64,000 nt of DNA. It comes from Candidatus Nitrospira nitrosa. Its GTDB lineage: Bacteria > Nitrospirota > Nitrospiria > Nitrospirales > Nitrospiraceae. Where the stretch lies: NCBI RefSeq assembly GCF_001458735.1, contig NZ_CZQA01000008.1, positions 434,001-498,000 of the forward strand. The letters run 5' to 3'. Shown here piece after piece: positions 1-9,844 of this stretch. A program made the position numbers and the translations under genes. Numbering within the stretch: the stretch's first letter is position 1; every line of letters starts with the position of its first letter. The notes beneath the pieces were generated by a model, which worked only from the letters and a program-made list of their open reading frames with translations, ran no database searches and had not been told where the DNA came from.

Positions 1-14
1 GCACTACTCCACAG

Positions 15-128
15 CTACCCCTGCCGCTGCTTGTGTCGTGGATTCTTGCAGAGGATCCGCACGACACCACGACGGCGAACGACTTTGCACTTCGCGCAAA
101 TTGGCTTCACTGACGACTTGACCTTCAT
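15..128 (-). CDS. rpmJ: 50S ribosomal protein L36 (zinc form)
   Basis: The 37-residue product begins [14 protein letters not shown] and ends PRHKQRQG. It is a small basic protein of the large subunit. The C-x2-C pair, a later Cys and a His form the zinc ribbon of the C+ type of L36. The gene is too short for usual ORF cut-offs but matches the family in length and sequence. It follows infA by 18 bases, the usual end of the spc block. The 14 bases after its stop contain GGAG on the minus strand, probably the ribosome binding site of the next gene (expected rpsM) outside the window. Confidence 0.95.
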   Translation of the reverse strand: MKVKSSVKPICAKCKVVRRRGVVRILCKNPRHKQRQG

Positions 129-146
129 GGCAATCCTCAACTCCCG

Positions 147-365
147 TTACTTAAATCGATAGGTGATTCGACCCCTGGTCAAATCGTACGGAGACATCTC
201 CACAGTGACCTTATCCCCCGGCAAAATACGAATGAAATGCATACGCATTTTCCCAGAGATATGAGCCAATATGATATGGCCATTTTCAAGTTTGACGCGA
301 AACATGGCATTCGGAAGCGTCTCGGCGACTGAACCTTGAACCTCAATAATATCTTCTTTTGCCAT
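147..365 (-). CDS. infA: Translation initiation factor IF-1
   Basis: The 72-residue product is the standard length for IF-1 and begins [13 protein letters not shown]. It is a single OB-fold with the family pattern [17 protein letters not shown] and [18 protein letters not shown]-1 binds the 30S A site and helps IF-2 and IF-3 select the initiator tRNA. It lies between map and rpmJ, as in many bacterial spc operons, and is read from the same long transcript. Nothing unusual was seen. Confidence 0.97.
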   Translation of the reverse strand: MAKEDIIEVQGSVAETLPNAMFRVKLENGHIILAHISGKMRMHFIRILPGDKVTVEMSPYDLTRGRITYRFK

Positions 366-397
366 AACGGTGGCTATACCCTCTTGCTCACGGTAGT

Positions 398-1156
398 CTA
401 GGGCCTCTCCAACTGACTCATGATGCGAGGAGCTCCTGCTGGCTGTATGGCAATGGTATGTTCAAAGTGCGCCGATAAGCTCCCATCCACAGTGACCGCT
501 GTCCATCGATCATCGAGAACGCGAACGGCACTCCGCCCCATATTCACCATTGGTTCAATCGCCAAAACCATCCCAGATTGCAATCGAGGCCCTTGTCCAG
601 ACTTCCCGTAGTTCGGGACTTGGGGCTCTTCGTGCAGCTGTCGTCCAATGCCGTGGCCCACAAACTCCGTGACAACTGAAAACCCAGCAGCCTCTACATG
701 AGCCTGCACCGCATGTGAAATATCCGTCAACCGATTACCAACAACCGCTTGCTTGATTCCAAGGTAAAGGGCTTCCCTGGTCACCTGTACCAACTTCTCT
801 GTTTCATCAGGGACTCGACCAACTGCAACGGTCACAGCCGAATCCCCATAGAATCCTCCAACAATCGCCCCAAGATCCAAACCAATGATGTCTCCATCCT
901 TCAGTTTACGTTTCGATGGAATGCCATGAACGACCTGCTCATTGACTGAAGCACAAAGCGTTTTAGGGTAGTTTCTATATCCTTTAAATGCTGGGATTGC
1001 GCCACGAGCTCTAATTTCCTTTTCAGCAATAAGATCGAGTTCGTCTGTGCTGATACCTGGACGAACAGACTGCTTTACGATCTCCAATGCCTCAGCAACC
1101 ACTCGGGAAGCCGCCGCCATAACTTCGATTTCGGCTGGCGTTTTCAGAATGATCAT
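398..1156 (-). CDS. map: Methionine aminopeptidase, type I
   Basis: The 252-residue enzyme removes the initiator methionine from nascent proteins. The expected metal ligands are visible in order: two Asp in [16 protein letters not shown], His in GHGIG, Glu in LAIEPMV and Glu in HFEHTIAI. There is no N-terminal zinc-finger extension, so it is the short bacterial form. The start overlaps the adk stop by four bases (ATGA), which suggests coupled translation. The adk-map-infA-rpmJ order is the common arrangement after secY. Confidence 0.96.
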   Translation of the reverse strand: MIILKTPAEIEVMAAASRVVAEALEIVKQSVRPGISTDELDLIAEKEIRARGAIPAFKGYRNYPKTLCASVNEQVVHGIPSKRKLKDGDIIGLDLGAIVGGFYGDSAVTVAVGRVPDETEKLVQVTREALYLGIKQAVVGNRLTDISHAVQAHVEAAGFSVVTEFVGHGIGRQLHEEPQVPNYGKSGQGPRLQSGMVLAIEPMVNMGRSAVRVLDDRWTAVTVDGSLSAHFEHTIAIQPAGAPRIMSQLERP

Positions 1157-1809
1157 GCCGTCTGATATACCGACAGAGTGCGTACAAGCTCTTGATAGAC
1201 AGCCTCAACTGGTTCAGCGCCATTGAGATGGGATAATAATTGCCGCTGCTCATAGAAACTGATCAGGGGGGCAGTCTGCTCTTCATACACCTTGAGACGT
1301 GTCTCAATTGCCTCTCGCTGATCATCACTTCGTTGGACCAACAGTTCACCACAGCGATCACAAGATACACCATTCTTTGATGGAGCAAAGTCCACATGAT
1401 AGGTGGCCTGACACTTCTGACAACTCCTCCGTCCACTCAAGCGCTTAATGATCTCTTCCCGGGAAACTCTAAAATTAATAACCCTATCGAGCTGGATCCC
1501 CTGTCCAGCCAACACTGCAGCTAGAGCCTCTGCTTGAGGAACAGTTCTCGGAAATCCGTCAAGGACAAACTTCTTCGGTTCTGATAGCTCTGTCAGTTTT
1601 TCCTTCACCAACCCTATGACCACTGAATCAGGAACAAGCCGCCCTTGATCCATGTGCCCTTTAGCTTCCAAGCCAAGCGACGTCTTATTACGAACGGCTG
1701 CTCGGAGCAAGTCCCCCGTTGAAATCTTGGCGATGTGATACTGGGCGACAATTTTATCGGCCTGTGTGCCCTTACCAACACCGGGAGCTCCGAGAAAGAC
1801 AACCCGCAT
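1153..1809 (-). CDS. adk: Adenylate kinase with zinc-binding LID
   Basis: The 218-residue enzyme interconverts ATP plus AMP with two ADP. The P-loop GAPGVGKGTQ is at residues 8-17 and the AMP-binding GFPRT at 85-89. The long LID carries four cysteines at 130, 133, 150 and 153 (C-x2-C-x16-C-x2-C), the zinc-stabilised LID seen in many bacteria, in contrast to the Cys-less LID of E. coli. The gene starts two bases after the secY stop and overlaps map by four bases. Confidence 0.97.
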   Translation of the reverse strand: MRVVFLGAPGVGKGTQADKIVAQYHIAKISTGDLLRAAVRNKTSLGLEAKGHMDQGRLVPDSVVIGLVKEKLTELSEPKKFVLDGFPRTVPQAEALAAVLAGQGIQLDRVINFRVSREEIIKRLSGRRSCQKCQATYHVDFAPSKNGVSCDRCGELLVQRSDDQREAIETRLKVYEEQTAPLISFYEQRQLLSHLNGAEPVEAVYQELVRTLSVYQTA

Positions 1810-1811
1810 CG

Positions 1812-3131
1812 CTAACTACTTCTCCCTCTCAATGGTGCCATGCCCTTCCCCAGAAAACCCTCATAATTACGCATAAGCATATGAGACTCAATTTGTTGAG
1901 CCGTGTCCAAACCAACCCCAATGACAATCAGCAGCGATGTGCCACCAAAGTAAAACGGTACGTTTAACTTGTAAATCAAAAGCTCAGGGATCACGCATAC
2001 AATGGCGAGGTACATAGCTCCGGCAAAGGTAATTTTCGTCAATACGCTATAAATATAGTCGGAGGTTCGCTGACCAGGCCGTATTCCTGGAATAAATCCT
2101 CCATACTTTTTCATATTGTCGGCCATATCGACCGGATTAAGCACGACTGCGGTATAAAAGAAACAGAAGAACACAATCAGGCCGACGTACATCAAGGTGT
2201 ACAGAAGCGATCCTGGTGCCAGCTGCGCACCAATAGCTTGAACCCAAGGAGTCTCAAAAAATCCAGCGATCGTTGCGGGGAAGGCAATAATCGACGAGGC
2301 AAATATTGGGGGAATGACACCTGCCGTATTGATCTTCAACGGAATATGAGTACTTTGTCCCCCATACACACGTCGTCCTATGACACGCTTTGCGTATTGG
2401 ACTGGTATTTTCCTACGACCACTTTCCAGAAAAACAATTGCCGCAACCACGGCAACCATCAGGAGTGCTAGACCAACGAGCAAAAAAGCATTAAGTTGAC
2501 CGATTTCGTAGAGGTTGTACGTCTGGGCCACTGCGGCAGGCAGCCGTGCGACGATTCCCGCAAAGATGATCAATGATATTCCGTTGCCAATTCCCCGTTC
2601 GGTGATTTGCTCACCCAACCACATCAAGAATCCTGTGCCTGCAGTGAGGGTGATCACCGTCATAAGACGAAATCCCCAGCCAGCGTTCAGGACGAAGGCC
2701 CCTTGATTCATTTGCTCAAGTCCGATCGCAATCCCAAACCCCTGAATTAACGCAATACCAATGGTCCCGAATCGGGTGTATTGGATGATCTTCTTTCGAC
2801 CCCGTTCGCCTTCTTTGGCAAGCTTTGTCAAATGAGGGATGACGACCGTCAGTAGCTGGAGAATAATTGATGCACTGATATACGGCATAATGCCGAGTGC
2901 AAAAATCGTCAACCGAGACAGAGAGCCCCCCGAGAAAATATCCAGAAAACCAAGTAAGGAGCCGCCTTGCTTTTGCAGGAAGTCGGAAAGGGCTTCACCG
3001 TTGATCCCGGGGGTTGGAATGTGGGATCCGATGCGATACACCACAAGCATGCCGAGCGTGAACAAGACTCGAGTACGCAGCTCGGGGATCTTAAAAATAT
3101 TCTGAAAACTAGTCAGAAGACGTTCAAGCAC
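1812..3131 (-). CDS. secY: Preprotein translocase channel subunit SecY
   Basis: SecY forms the membrane channel for protein export with SecE, which is encoded at 28,270. About ten hydrophobic segments are visible, with conserved loops RGIGNGISLIIFAGI and NMKKYGGFIPGIRPG. I chose the GTG at 3131, giving [19 protein letters not shown], because this matches the usual SecY N-terminus, leaves an 8-base overlap with rplO, and has GAGG nine bases upstream. A TTG at 3146 is an alternative and would give 444 residues. The GTG start gives 439. Confidence 0.95.
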   Translation of the reverse strand: MLERLLTSFQNIFKIPELRTRVLFTLGMLVVYRIGSHIPTPGINGEALSDFLQKQGGSLLGFLDIFSGGSLSRLTIFALGIMPYISASIILQLLTVVIPHLTKLAKEGERGRKKIIQYTRFGTIGIALIQGFGIAIGLEQMNQGAFVLNAGWGFRLMTVITLTAGTGFLMWLGEQITERGIGNGISLIIFAGIVARLPAAVAQTYNLYEIGQLNAFLLVGLALLMVAVVAAIVFLESGRRKIPVQYAKRVIGRRVYGGQSTHIPLKINTAGVIPPIFASSIIAFPATIAGFFETPWVQAIGAQLAPGSLLYTLMYVGLIVFFCFFYTAVVLNPVDMADNMKKYGGFIPGIRPGQRTSDYIYSVLTKITFAGAMYLAIVCVIPELLIYKLNVPFYFGGTSLLIVIGVGLDTAQQIESHMLMRNYEGFLGKGMAPLRGRSS

Positions 3132-3573
3132 CGCCGATAACCTCAACTCTCCCGCCAGCCGCTTGAATCTTCGCTTCCGCTGATTTACTGAACTTGTGCG
3201 CCTGAACGACCAGAGACTTCTTCAACTCACCGACCCCGAGGATTTTAATCGGAAGCCGTTTTCGCTTTACCAGTCCAGCGTCTACCATCGCCTGAGGAGT
3301 AACCGTCCCCTCCCCCGTCCACTGCTCAAAGCTCTTCAGATTGACAATGGAATATTCAACCCGTGATGGATTTGTGAAACCAAACTTGGGCAGCCTCCTA
3401 ACCAATGGCATCTGGCCACCCTCAAACCCAGGACGTTTTCCTCCACCTGACCGCGCCAATATTCCCTTATGTCCTTTGGTCGCAGTCTTCCCATGACCAG
3501 AGCCAGGTCCGCGCCCAATCCGTTTACGACGTTTTTTTGATCCTGGTGCCGGAGATAAATTATGAAGGTTCAT
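3124..3573 (-). CDS. rplO: 50S ribosomal protein L15
   Basis: The 149-residue product has the family N-terminus [22 protein letters not shown], rich in Gly, Lys and Arg, and the C-terminal VEVIGG motif. L15 is a late-assembling 23S rRNA binding protein. Its ATG overlaps the rpmD stop (ATGA) and its end overlaps the secY start, so L30, L15 and SecY are probably translationally coupled. Confidence 0.97.
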   Translation of the reverse strand: MNLHNLSPAPGSKKRRKRIGRGPGSGHGKTATKGHKGILARSGGGKRPGFEGGQMPLVRRLPKFGFTNPSRVEYSIVNLKSFEQWTGEGTVTPQAMVDAGLVKRKRLPIKILGVGELKKSLVVQAHKFSKSAEAKIQAAGGRVEVIGGA

Positions 3574-3788
3574 GGACGTCCAACCTCGAGCAGATAGCCA
3601 ACTTTTCGAATCATCCCCTGAACTTGAGGCGTGTCTGGACGAATCACCGTCTGACGGATATGCCGGAGACCTAACCCGCGCAGAACAAGCCGATGGCTTT
3701 GCGGTGTGCCGATTGGACTACGTCGCAACGTCACCTGCACACGCTGCCCTTCAGGGGCTGCCTTTTTTTTTGCCGCTGTCGTTCCCAT
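3570..3788 (-). CDS. rpmD: 50S ribosomal protein L30
   Basis: The 72-residue product contains the L30 core [20 protein letters not shown] followed by [19 protein letters not shown]. It is about 12 residues longer than the usual 58-60-residue L30 because of a Lys/Ala-rich N-terminal tail ([16 protein letters not shown]). The start overlaps the rpsE stop by one base (TAATG), so I kept the upstream ATG; this supports the tail being translated. Confidence 0.94.
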   Translation of the reverse strand: MGTTAAKKKAAPEGQRVQVTLRRSPIGTPQSHRLVLRGLGLRHIRQTVIRPDTPQVQGMIRKVGYLLEVGRP

Positions 3789-4297
3789 TAGACCATAGCC
3801 CTTTCATACCCTTCAACCGCCGGCTGCCGACGGTGACGAAGCACATCTTCTACATTTCTCAGTTGCGTGAGCCCATCGAGTGTGGCACGAACCGTATTGA
3901 ACGGATTCCCACGGCCCAAGGTCTTTGCGATAACATTGTGAGCACCAACCAATTCCACCACCGCTCGAACCGCTCCTCCTGCAATAATCCCGGTCCCATC
4001 GACAGCAGGTTTTAACAACACATGCTCCGCCCCAAAGAGCCCATGAACTTCATGTGGAATCGTCCCACCCTTGAGCGGAACATGGACAAGATGCTTCTTC
4101 GCCTGTTCCACAGCCTTTGAAATCGCAACAGGCACCTCAGCGGCCTTACCTTTACCAATCCCAACCCATCCATGGCCATCTCCGACGACGACCAGTGCGC
4201 AAAAATTAAATCGCTTTCCACCTTTGACAACTTTTGCCACTCGGTTGATAAATACCACTTTATCTTTTAGGTTCAGTTCATCGGGATTGACTCGCAC
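3788..4297 (-). CDS. rpsE: 30S ribosomal protein S5
   Basis: The 169-residue product has the S5 N-terminal double-stranded-RNA-like domain ([20 protein letters not shown]) and the C-terminal domain with [15 protein letters not shown]5 helps decoding accuracy and mRNA unwinding at the entry site. It is followed immediately by rpmD. An 88-base gap separates it from rplR upstream, the longest in the spc block; no small gene or clear promoter was seen there. Confidence 0.97.
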   Translation of the reverse strand: MRVNPDELNLKDKVVFINRVAKVVKGGKRFNFCALVVVGDGHGWVGIGKGKAAEVPVAISKAVEQAKKHLVHVPLKGGTIPHEVHGLFGAEHVLLKPAVDGTGIIAGGAVRAVVELVGAHNVIAKTLGRGNPFNTVRATLDGLTQLRNVEDVLRHRRQPAVEGYERAMV

Positions 4298-4385
4298 GCT
4301 CTCACCCCTCAGTCCAACGTTCAGTTAAATTCCAGAAAAGAGAATCATCACCGACCTGACTTGTTCATGCCATCAGAGTCTTCAT

Positions 4386-4751
4386 CTAAAATTTCAGGCC
4401 GCCCTCACGAGATGCATCGGCCAATGCCTTGACACGGCCATGGTACATCCGACCGCCACGATCAAAGACGACCGCCGTTACCTTCACGGCTTTTGCTCGA
4501 TCAGCAATCAACTTCCCGACAGCCTTGGCCGCTTCAATTCCACCGGTTGACTTCACCGTTGTGCGAATCGACTTATCAAGAGATGAGGCCGCGGCAAGAG
4601 TGGTTCCCCGAATATCATCGATGACCTGAGCATAGATATGGGCCGTGCTCCTAAAAACATTCAGACGAGGACGTTCAGTTGTACCAAGAATTGACTGGCG
4701 CACACGCTTGCGCCGCCGTTCAAGCTGTCGAAATTTATCTGCAGCATTCAT
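4386..4751 (-). CDS. rplR: 50S ribosomal protein L18
   Basis: The 121-residue product matches L18: the basic N-terminus [20 protein letters not shown], then [14 protein letters not shown], and the C-terminal [24 protein letters not shown]18 binds 5S rRNA in the central protuberance together with L5, encoded at 6031. It lies 9 bases after rplF. Confidence 0.97.
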   Translation of the reverse strand: MNAADKFRQLERRRKRVRQSILGTTERPRLNVFRSTAHIYAQVIDDIRGTTLAAASSLDKSIRTTVKSTGGIEAAKAVGKLIADRAKAVKVTAVVFDRGGRMYHGRVKALADASREGGLKF

Positions 4752-4760
4752 TGTCAGTTC

Positions 4761-5297
4761 CTACTTCCCAGTTTTGCCTTCTTTTTTGCGTAATGTTTCG
4801 CCAGCATAACGAACACCCTTTTGCTTGTACACATCAGGGGGTTTAATGGCTCGTAGATCAGCTGCGACCTGACCAACCAATCGCTTATCAACCCCTTTGA
4901 CATTGATGAGCGTTTGCTTATCAACCTTCACATCAATACCGGTCGGGATTTGATAAAGAACCGGGTTGATATATCCAACATTAAAGCTCAAGGTCCGCCC
5001 CTGAAGTTGCGTCTTGTAGCCGACACCGGTAATCTCAAGGGATCGCTCATATCCCTTCGTAACACCCTGGACCATGTTGCTCAGTTCAGCACGAGTGAGC
5101 CCGTGCAAAGCTCGTATCTTACGATCATCGCTTGATCGACCGATAAGCACCTGGCCATCCTTAACCGCCACATCAAGCCCCTGCACCATTGGCCACTCTA
5201 ATTTCCCCAAGGGACCCTTCACCGTCACCGTTGATCCGACTGCTTTTACTTCCACTCCAGTTGGAATGGTGATCGGCTTTTTTCCAATACGCGACAT
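4761..5297 (-). CDS. rplF: 50S ribosomal protein L6
   Basis: The 178-residue product begins MSRIGKKPITIPTGVEV and ends with the L6 signature region KPPDVYKQKGVRYAGE. It has two related alpha/beta domains. L6 lies near the sarcin-ricin loop and the factor-binding site. The length is normal and the gene is in its usual place between rpsH and rplR. Confidence 0.97.
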   Translation of the reverse strand: MSRIGKKPITIPTGVEVKAVGSTVTVKGPLGKLEWPMVQGLDVAVKDGQVLIGRSSDDRKIRALHGLTRAELSNMVQGVTKGYERSLEITGVGYKTQLQGRTLSFNVGYINPVLYQIPTGIDVKVDKQTLINVKGVDKRLVGQVAADLRAIKPPDVYKQKGVRYAGETLRKKEGKTGK

Positions 5298-5340
5298 GAT
5301 CTCTTACACCCTTCACCCGAGGTCCGAACAACCGATATCC

Positions 5341-5736
5341 TTACCATACCGAGCAGAGAACCTCGCCCCCGAGATGACTTTTGCGAGATTCTTGATCCGT
5401 CATGATTCCCTTAGATGTCGAAAGGATAGAGACACCAATGCCATTCCGAACCTTTCGAATATCCTGACTGCCAATGTACACGCGACGACCCGGCTTGCTA
5501 ATACGCTCAAGCCCCGTGATCATTGGCTGCCCTTCCCCTATATATCGAAGGCGCACATGCAGGACGGGATGCCCATCCTCGGTGCTGTCTTCAACCCCCT
5601 CAACATACCCCTCCCTCTTCAAAATCTCGAGGATAGCCCGTTTGAGCTTTGAGGTTGGAACCGTAACTGTCTCAAAACGCCGTTGGGCGCCATTTTTTAA
5701 TCTAACGAGAAGATCGCCGATTGGATCGGTAACCAT
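5341..5736 (-). CDS. rpsH: 30S ribosomal protein S8
   Basis: The 131-residue product begins MVTDPIGDLLVRLKNGAQ and has the C-terminal signature ILSTSKGIMTDQESR. S8 is a primary 16S rRNA binder in the platform, and in E. coli it is the translational repressor of the spc operon. Whether that regulation exists here cannot be told from sequence alone. Confidence 0.97.
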   Translation of the reverse strand: MVTDPIGDLLVRLKNGAQRRFETVTVPTSKLKRAILEILKREGYVEGVEDSTEDGHPVLHVRLRYIGEGQPMITGLERISKPGRRVYIGSQDIRKVRNGIGVSILSTSKGIMTDQESRKSHLGGEVLCSVW

Positions 5737-5799
5737 GCTATGTCCTTCTACCCCTCAGTGCTATTCGCTTGTTGACTGCCATCTACCCATGAACTCTGG

Positions 5800-5985
5800 C
5801 TACCAGCTTGACTTTCTCACTCCAGGGATCTCCCCCTTGAGTGTCAATATACGAAAGCAGATTCGACACATTCGAAACCGGCGCAAATACCCTCGGACCC
5901 TCCCACACACACCGCATCGATGATACTCCCGCGTGGAAAACTTCGGTTTCGCCGCAGCCTTATTTCTCAATGCTAAACGTGACAC
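5800..5985 (-). CDS. rpsN: 30S ribosomal protein S14, zinc type (type Z)
   Basis: The 61-residue product is the short zinc-containing form of S14. It shows C-x2-C (RCGVCGR) and, twelve residues on, C-x2-C (MCRICF). It begins [16 protein letters not shown] and ends [11 protein letters not shown]. It lies between rplE and rpsH as expected. S14 sits in the 30S head near the decoding site. Nothing in this window encodes the longer, Cys-less form. Confidence 0.96.
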   Translation of the reverse strand: MSRLALRNKAAAKPKFSTREYHRCGVCGRVRGYLRRFRMCRICFRILTLKGEIPGVRKSSW

Positions 5986-6030
5986 AGGAACTCCTTCCGT
6001 CCAACCAACACCCGAGACTTGTACCGTTTC

Positions 6031-6675
6031 TTATGTTCTGAACGGCATCCCGAGGTGCTTTAACAAAGCTCTTCCTTCATCGTTTGTTTTTGCCGTGGTG
6101 ACAACCGTGATATCCATACCGTGAATCGATGCCACCTCGTCATACTTAATCTCTGGGAATATCAACTGTTCCTTCAGCCCAAGAGTATAATTTCCTCGGC
6201 CGTCAAATGCCTTCGGAGATATGCCCCGAAAATCTCGTATACGAGGAAGTGCCAACGTCACCAATCGATCAAAAAACTCGTACATCCGCCGACTACGGAG
6301 CGTAACTTTTGCTCCGATGGGTAGGCCCTGCCTGAGCTTAAATCCAGCAATGGCCTTTTTTGCGCGAGTCACAACCGGCTTCTGACCCGTAATCATGCCT
6401 AATTCAGTCACAGCACTTTCCAGAAGCTTGACATTTTGGATTGCCTCACCCATCCCAACGTTCAAGACAACCCGCTCAAGCTTGGGAACTTGCATGACGT
6501 TCTTATAGCCAAACTCCTTCATCAAAGCTGGCACGACCTGCTGTTCATAGACATCTCGAAGTCGTGGACGAAACTTTGACTCGGCACTTCCCTGATCCAG
6601 CTGTGGCGCCTCTTTTTTTGCCGATTTTCGCTCAGTGGCTTTACTTGTCGCTTTGCTTTTTGGTTCCTTAGCCAT
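6031..6675 (-). CDS. rplE: 50S ribosomal protein L5 with basic N-terminal extension
   Basis: The product is about 214 residues, against about 180 for usual L5. The core starts near residue 36 ([20 protein letters not shown]) and includes the conserved [14 protein letters not shown] and [18 protein letters not shown]. The first 35 residues are a Lys/Ser/Thr/Ala-rich tail. I chose the ATG at 6675, with AGGG six bases upstream; a TTG two codons earlier is possible. L5 binds 5S rRNA and contacts S13 across the subunits. The tail is unusual, but its function is unknown. Confidence 0.95.
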   Translation of the reverse strand: MAKEPKSKATSKATERKSAKKEAPQLDQGSAESKFRPRLRDVYEQQVVPALMKEFGYKNVMQVPKLERVVLNVGMGEAIQNVKLLESAVTELGMITGQKPVVTRAKKAIAGFKLRQGLPIGAKVTLRSRRMYEFFDRLVTLALPRIRDFRGISPKAFDGRGNYTLGLKEQLIFPEIKYDEVASIHGMDITVVTTAKTNDEGRALLKHLGMPFRT

Positions 6676-6683
6676 TGCCAACC

Positions 6684-7013
6684 CTATTCCAGAATCTCGT
6701 TAGATTTCTTACTAAAGCGTACTCGTCGCCCATCGGCTTGAGTTCGTATCCCTACCCGCGTCGGCTTCTGCGTGACCGGGCAGAAAAACATCACATTAGA
6801 AATTTGAAGCGGCGCCTCTCGCTCTAAGATACCGCCCTGTTTTGCCTTCTGATTAGGTTTCGTGTGTCGTTTAATAACATTCAGCTTTTCCACGACCACT
6901 TTTCCCGCTCGAAGGTCTACCGACATGACCTTCCCCGTCTTACCGCGCTCGCGACCGGAAATAACAACCACCGTGTCGCCTTTTCTAATTCTGCTTTTTG
7001 AGAGTACTTGCAC
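6684..7013 (-). CDS. rplX: 50S ribosomal protein L24
   Basis: The 109-residue product has the KOW motif region [20 protein letters not shown] and the family stretch [15 protein letters not shown]24 is an early assembly initiator near the exit tunnel. The gene lies between rplN and rplE with a short gap on each side. Confidence 0.97.
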   Translation of the reverse strand: MQVLSKSRIRKGDTVVVISGRERGKTGKVMSVDLRAGKVVVEKLNVIKRHTKPNQKAKQGGILEREAPLQISNVMFFCPVTQKPTRVGIRTQADGRRVRFSKKSNEILE

Positions 7014-7035
7014 AACGCCCCTCGCTCGTTCGACG

Positions 7036-7404
7036 CTATAAAACTTCTGGTGCCAATGAGATGATCTTCATAAACTTCTTCCAACGCAGTTCTCGTGCGA
7101 CGGGACCAAAGATACGTGTACCAATTGGCTCGCCGTCTTTATTAATCAGAACACATGCGTTGCGATCAAACTTGATGTAAGAGCCGTCCTCCCGACGAAC
7201 TTCTTTCGTGGTTCGGACAATAACTGCCCGGCTCACATCTCCCTTTTTCACACTCGCCTGCGGGATAGCCTCCTTCACAGCTACCACGACGACATCGCCC
7301 AAGGATGCATAGCGACGACGCGTCCCCCCGAAGACATGAAAGCACATGGCTTGTTTGGCCCCTGAGTTATCCGCTACGTCCATGTATGTATAGTTCTGAA
7401 TCAT
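7036..7404 (-). CDS. rplN: 50S ribosomal protein L14
   Basis: The 122-residue product is the standard L14 length. It shows [19 protein letters not shown] near the start and the signature region [21 protein letters not shown]14 forms part of intersubunit bridges with 16S rRNA. It is the first gene of the spc block, 50 bases after rpsQ. No separate promoter was recognised in that gap. Confidence 0.97.
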   Translation of the reverse strand: MIQNYTYMDVADNSGAKQAMCFHVFGGTRRRYASLGDVVVVAVKEAIPQASVKKGDVSRAVIVRTTKEVRREDGSYIKFDRNACVLINKDGEPIGTRIFGPVARELRWKKFMKIISLAPEVL

Positions 7405-7454
7405 TGATATATTCCTACGAATCTCAAATGCTGAACCGAGCCAAATGAACGTTT

Positions 7455-7721
7455 CTACTTTTCAGGCTGGCCTTTTTCCATCACCTGAACGACACGCCAG
7501 TTCTTTTCTTTGCTCAGTGGGCGGGTCTGCACCAATTTCACCCGATCCCCTATCTTACAGATGCCACTTTCATCATGAGCCTTTAATCTTGTCACCCTTC
7601 TCAGGACTTTCTTGTAGATTGGATGAACAACCGATCGAGACACAGTCACGACAACAGTCTTCTGCATCTTATTACTGACGACATCACCATACCAATGACG
7701 CCGCTTTACCACGTCAGCCAT
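7455..7721 (-). CDS. rpsQ: 30S ribosomal protein S17
   Basis: The 88-residue OB-fold protein contains [18 protein letters not shown] and [20 protein letters not shown], both family signatures. S17 is a primary 16S rRNA binder in the 30S body. It is 8 bases downstream of rpmC and closes the S10 block. Confidence 0.97.
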   Translation of the reverse strand: MADVVKRRHWYGDVVSNKMQKTVVVTVSRSVVHPIYKKVLRRVTRLKAHDESGICKIGDRVKLVQTRPLSKEKNWRVVQVMEKGQPEK

Positions 7722-7729
7722 AGCATTCC

Positions 7730-7945
7730 TTACCTTTTCGACTCGTCAGTTTGGCTCCGAACCTCATTAAGGATGGTCTTCACTCGCGCGATATCACGCT
7801 TTGTCTTTCGAATTTGCATTGGATTCTCAAGACGACCCGTACCGAACTGAAAACGGAGCGTGAACAGTTCCTGCACGAGCTGCTGCTCCTTCTCCTGGAG
7901 CTCACCCGCAGCCATCCCTCTCAACTCTTTCACATCAAGCGCCAT
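7730..7945 (-). CDS. rpmC: 50S ribosomal protein L29
   Basis: The 71-residue alpha-helical hairpin protein has the L29 motifs LRGMAAGELQEKEQQLVQEL and RLENPMQIRKTKRDIARVKT. L29 lies at the tunnel exit near L23, where chaperones and the signal recognition particle dock. It is placed between rplP and rpsQ as usual. Confidence 0.97.
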   Translation of the reverse strand: MALDVKELRGMAAGELQEKEQQLVQELFTLRFQFGTGRLENPMQIRKTKRDIARVKTILNEVRSQTDESKR

Positions 7946-7986
7946 ATCAGCTCTCCAAGTCCCATCCCAAGTTGACGTTTTGCCTT

Positions 7987-8403
7987 TTACCCGAACTCAC
8001 CGCGGACGACTAACTTCGTCGCGACCGGCAACTTGTGAGAGGCGAGCCGGAACGCCTCCTTGGCAGTTTCTGGAGTGACTCCATCCATTTCGTACAAGAT
8101 CCGACCCGGCTTCACCACTGCCACCCAGTATTCTGGATTGCCTTTCCCCTTTCCCATTCGAGTTTCAGCGGGCTTTTTCGTAATGGGCTTGTCGGGGAAA
8201 ATCCTGGTCCAAACCTGTCCACCTCGCTTCACATATCGCGTAATCGCAATACGTGCAGCCTCAATTTGGCGGCTTGTTACCCACCCAGGCTCCAACGCCT
8301 TTAACCCAAACTCACCGAGAGTAATCTGACCGCCACGATAGGCCTTCCCATTCATGCGGCCCTTTTGCATCTTTCTAAATTTGACTTTCTTAGGGGCTAA
8401 CAC
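7987..8403 (-). CDS. rplP: 50S ribosomal protein L16
   Basis: The 138-residue product begins [16 protein letters not shown] and contains the signatures [20 protein letters not shown] and [19 protein letters not shown]16 organises the A-site tRNA binding region of 23S rRNA. It follows rpsC by 12 bases. Confidence 0.97.
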   Translation of the reverse strand: MLAPKKVKFRKMQKGRMNGKAYRGGQITLGEFGLKALEPGWVTSRQIEAARIAITRYVKRGGQVWTRIFPDKPITKKPAETRMGKGKGNPEYWVAVVKPGRILYEMDGVTPETAKEAFRLASHKLPVATKLVVRGEFG

Positions 8404-8415
8404 AGCTCAATCTCC

Positions 8416-9087
8416 TCACCCAAACCGTCTATCCAACGTTGACTCTGCCTTCATGGGTTGCACTGGTAGAAGCTCGCCTTTATAGATCCACGTCTTCACC
8501 CCAATCTGCCCCATGGTTGTATGGGCCTCCGCAAAACCATAATCAATTTCAGCACGAAGCGTATGTAGAGGCACCCGCCCTTCCCGATACCACTCAGTCC
8601 TGGCGATTTCAGCACCACCCAATCGCCCAGCTACCATAATCTTAATCCCTTGAGCGCCAAGCCGCAGCGCTGACTGCACACTGCGCTTCATCGCCCTCCG
8701 GAATGCAACTCGTTTTTCGAGCTGCGTCGCGACATTCTCACTGACTAGCTGCGCATCAAGCTCAGGCTTCTTGATTTCTTTTACCGTAACGTAAACCTGC
8801 CCTCCATACTGCTTCTCAAGATCAGCCTTCAGCTTATCGACTTCCGCACCTTTTCGACCAATGATGATGCCTGGCCGAGCAGTATGGATAATAACTCTTG
8901 TCTGATCGCCGGAACGCTCAATTTCTACCTTTGCCACCCCGGCATGATAAAGACGAGCCTTCACGACCTTTCGAATTTTTACGTCTTGATGGAGCAATTT
9001 GGCATAATCTTTCCCAGCGTACCAACGAGAGCTCCAGGTATAGTTATAACCAAGCCGATAACCAATTGGATGTGTTTTCTGACCCAT
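8416..9087 (-). CDS. rpsC: 30S ribosomal protein S3
   Basis: The 223-residue product begins [15 protein letters not shown] type II KH domain is visible with the [10 protein letters not shown] loop (IIIGRKG), followed by the C-terminal domain [21 protein letters not shown]3 lines the mRNA entry tunnel with S4 and S5. Length and position are normal. Confidence 0.97.
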   Translation of the reverse strand: MGQKTHPIGYRLGYNYTWSSRWYAGKDYAKLLHQDVKIRKVVKARLYHAGVAKVEIERSGDQTRVIIHTARPGIIIGRKGAEVDKLKADLEKQYGGQVYVTVKEIKKPELDAQLVSENVATQLEKRVAFRRAMKRSVQSALRLGAQGIKIMVAGRLGGAEIARTEWYREGRVPLHTLRAEIDYGFAEAHTTMGQIGVKTWIYKGELLPVQPMKAESTLDRRFG

Positions 9088-9118
9088 GCTCGCTATGCCT
9101 CAATAAATTAAAATCAGC

Positions 9119-9475
9119 CTACTTCTTTTGCCCACGCCCCTCTGATGCCGTGACCGCTACCGTAATGTGACTAGTACGCTTCTGAATCGCATTGGCTCTT
9201 CCCATAGACCTAGCCCTCACACGCTTGTACATAGGCCCGCCATTTACAAATGCCCTCGAGACCACCATCGATTCACTATCGCCCAACTCCTTCAATTCCG
9301 CATTAGCTACAGCAGAACGTAAAAGCTTCTCAACCACGCGTGCCGCATGACGAGGAGTATGCTTCAGCATGGCCAGCGCCATCGGAACTTGCTGACCCCG
9401 AATCATATCTATCACTGGCCTGGCTTTTCGTGGCGCAACACGGACAAACCTGAGAATGGCATGTGCTTCACTCAT
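9119..9475 (-). CDS. rplV: 50S ribosomal protein L22
   Basis: The 118-residue product has the L22 N-terminus AILRFVRVAPRKARPVIDMI, and its C-terminal hairpin (VNGGPMYKRVRARSMGRANA) reaches into the exit tunnel. This loop is where macrolide-resistance changes occur in other bacteria, and it looks ordinary here. Confidence 0.97.
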   Translation of the reverse strand: MSEAHAILRFVRVAPRKARPVIDMIRGQQVPMALAMLKHTPRHAARVVEKLLRSAVANAELKELGDSESMVVSRAFVNGGPMYKRVRARSMGRANAIQKRTSHITVAVTASEGRGQKK

Positions 9476-9556
9476 CGTACAATCCCGTTACCCTTCAGCG
9501 TTCCGAATTCAAATAGTCAGATTCCACACCCAACAGTGATCACGACAACCCACCGA

Positions 9557-9844
9557 CTACTTCAGTGCCACGGCTTTCTCAGTCTTCGCTTGACCATGCC
9601 CCTTAAAAAAACGAGTCGGGGCAAATTCGCCGAGCTTATGCCCGACCATATTTTCGGTTACGAAGACCGGGATGAATTTCTTACCATTATGAACGGCAAA
9701 CGTATGGCCAATCATGTCTGGCACCACAGTTGATCGCCTTGACCATGTCTTGATCAGCTTTCGATCCTTAGTCTGATTCATCTGCTCGACTTTTCTGAGA
9801 AGATGGTCGTCAACAAACGGCCCCTTACTAACTGATCTAGGCAT
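9557..9844 (-). CDS. rpsS: 30S ribosomal protein S19
   Basis: S19 of 95 residues starts [18 protein letters not shown], the usual N-terminus. An in-frame start nine codons further upstream exists, but the ATG at 9844 has GGAG six bases before it and gives the normal family length, with an 8-base overlap with the end of rplB. S19 forms a head complex with S13. The conserved TVAVHNGKK-type segment ([14 protein letters not shown]) and [11 protein letters not shown] are present. Confidence 0.96.
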   Translation of the reverse strand: MPRSVSKGPFVDDHLLRKVEQMNQTKDRKLIKTWSRRSTVVPDMIGHTFAVHNGKKFIPVFVTENMVGHKLGEFAPTRFFKGHGQAKTEKAVALK

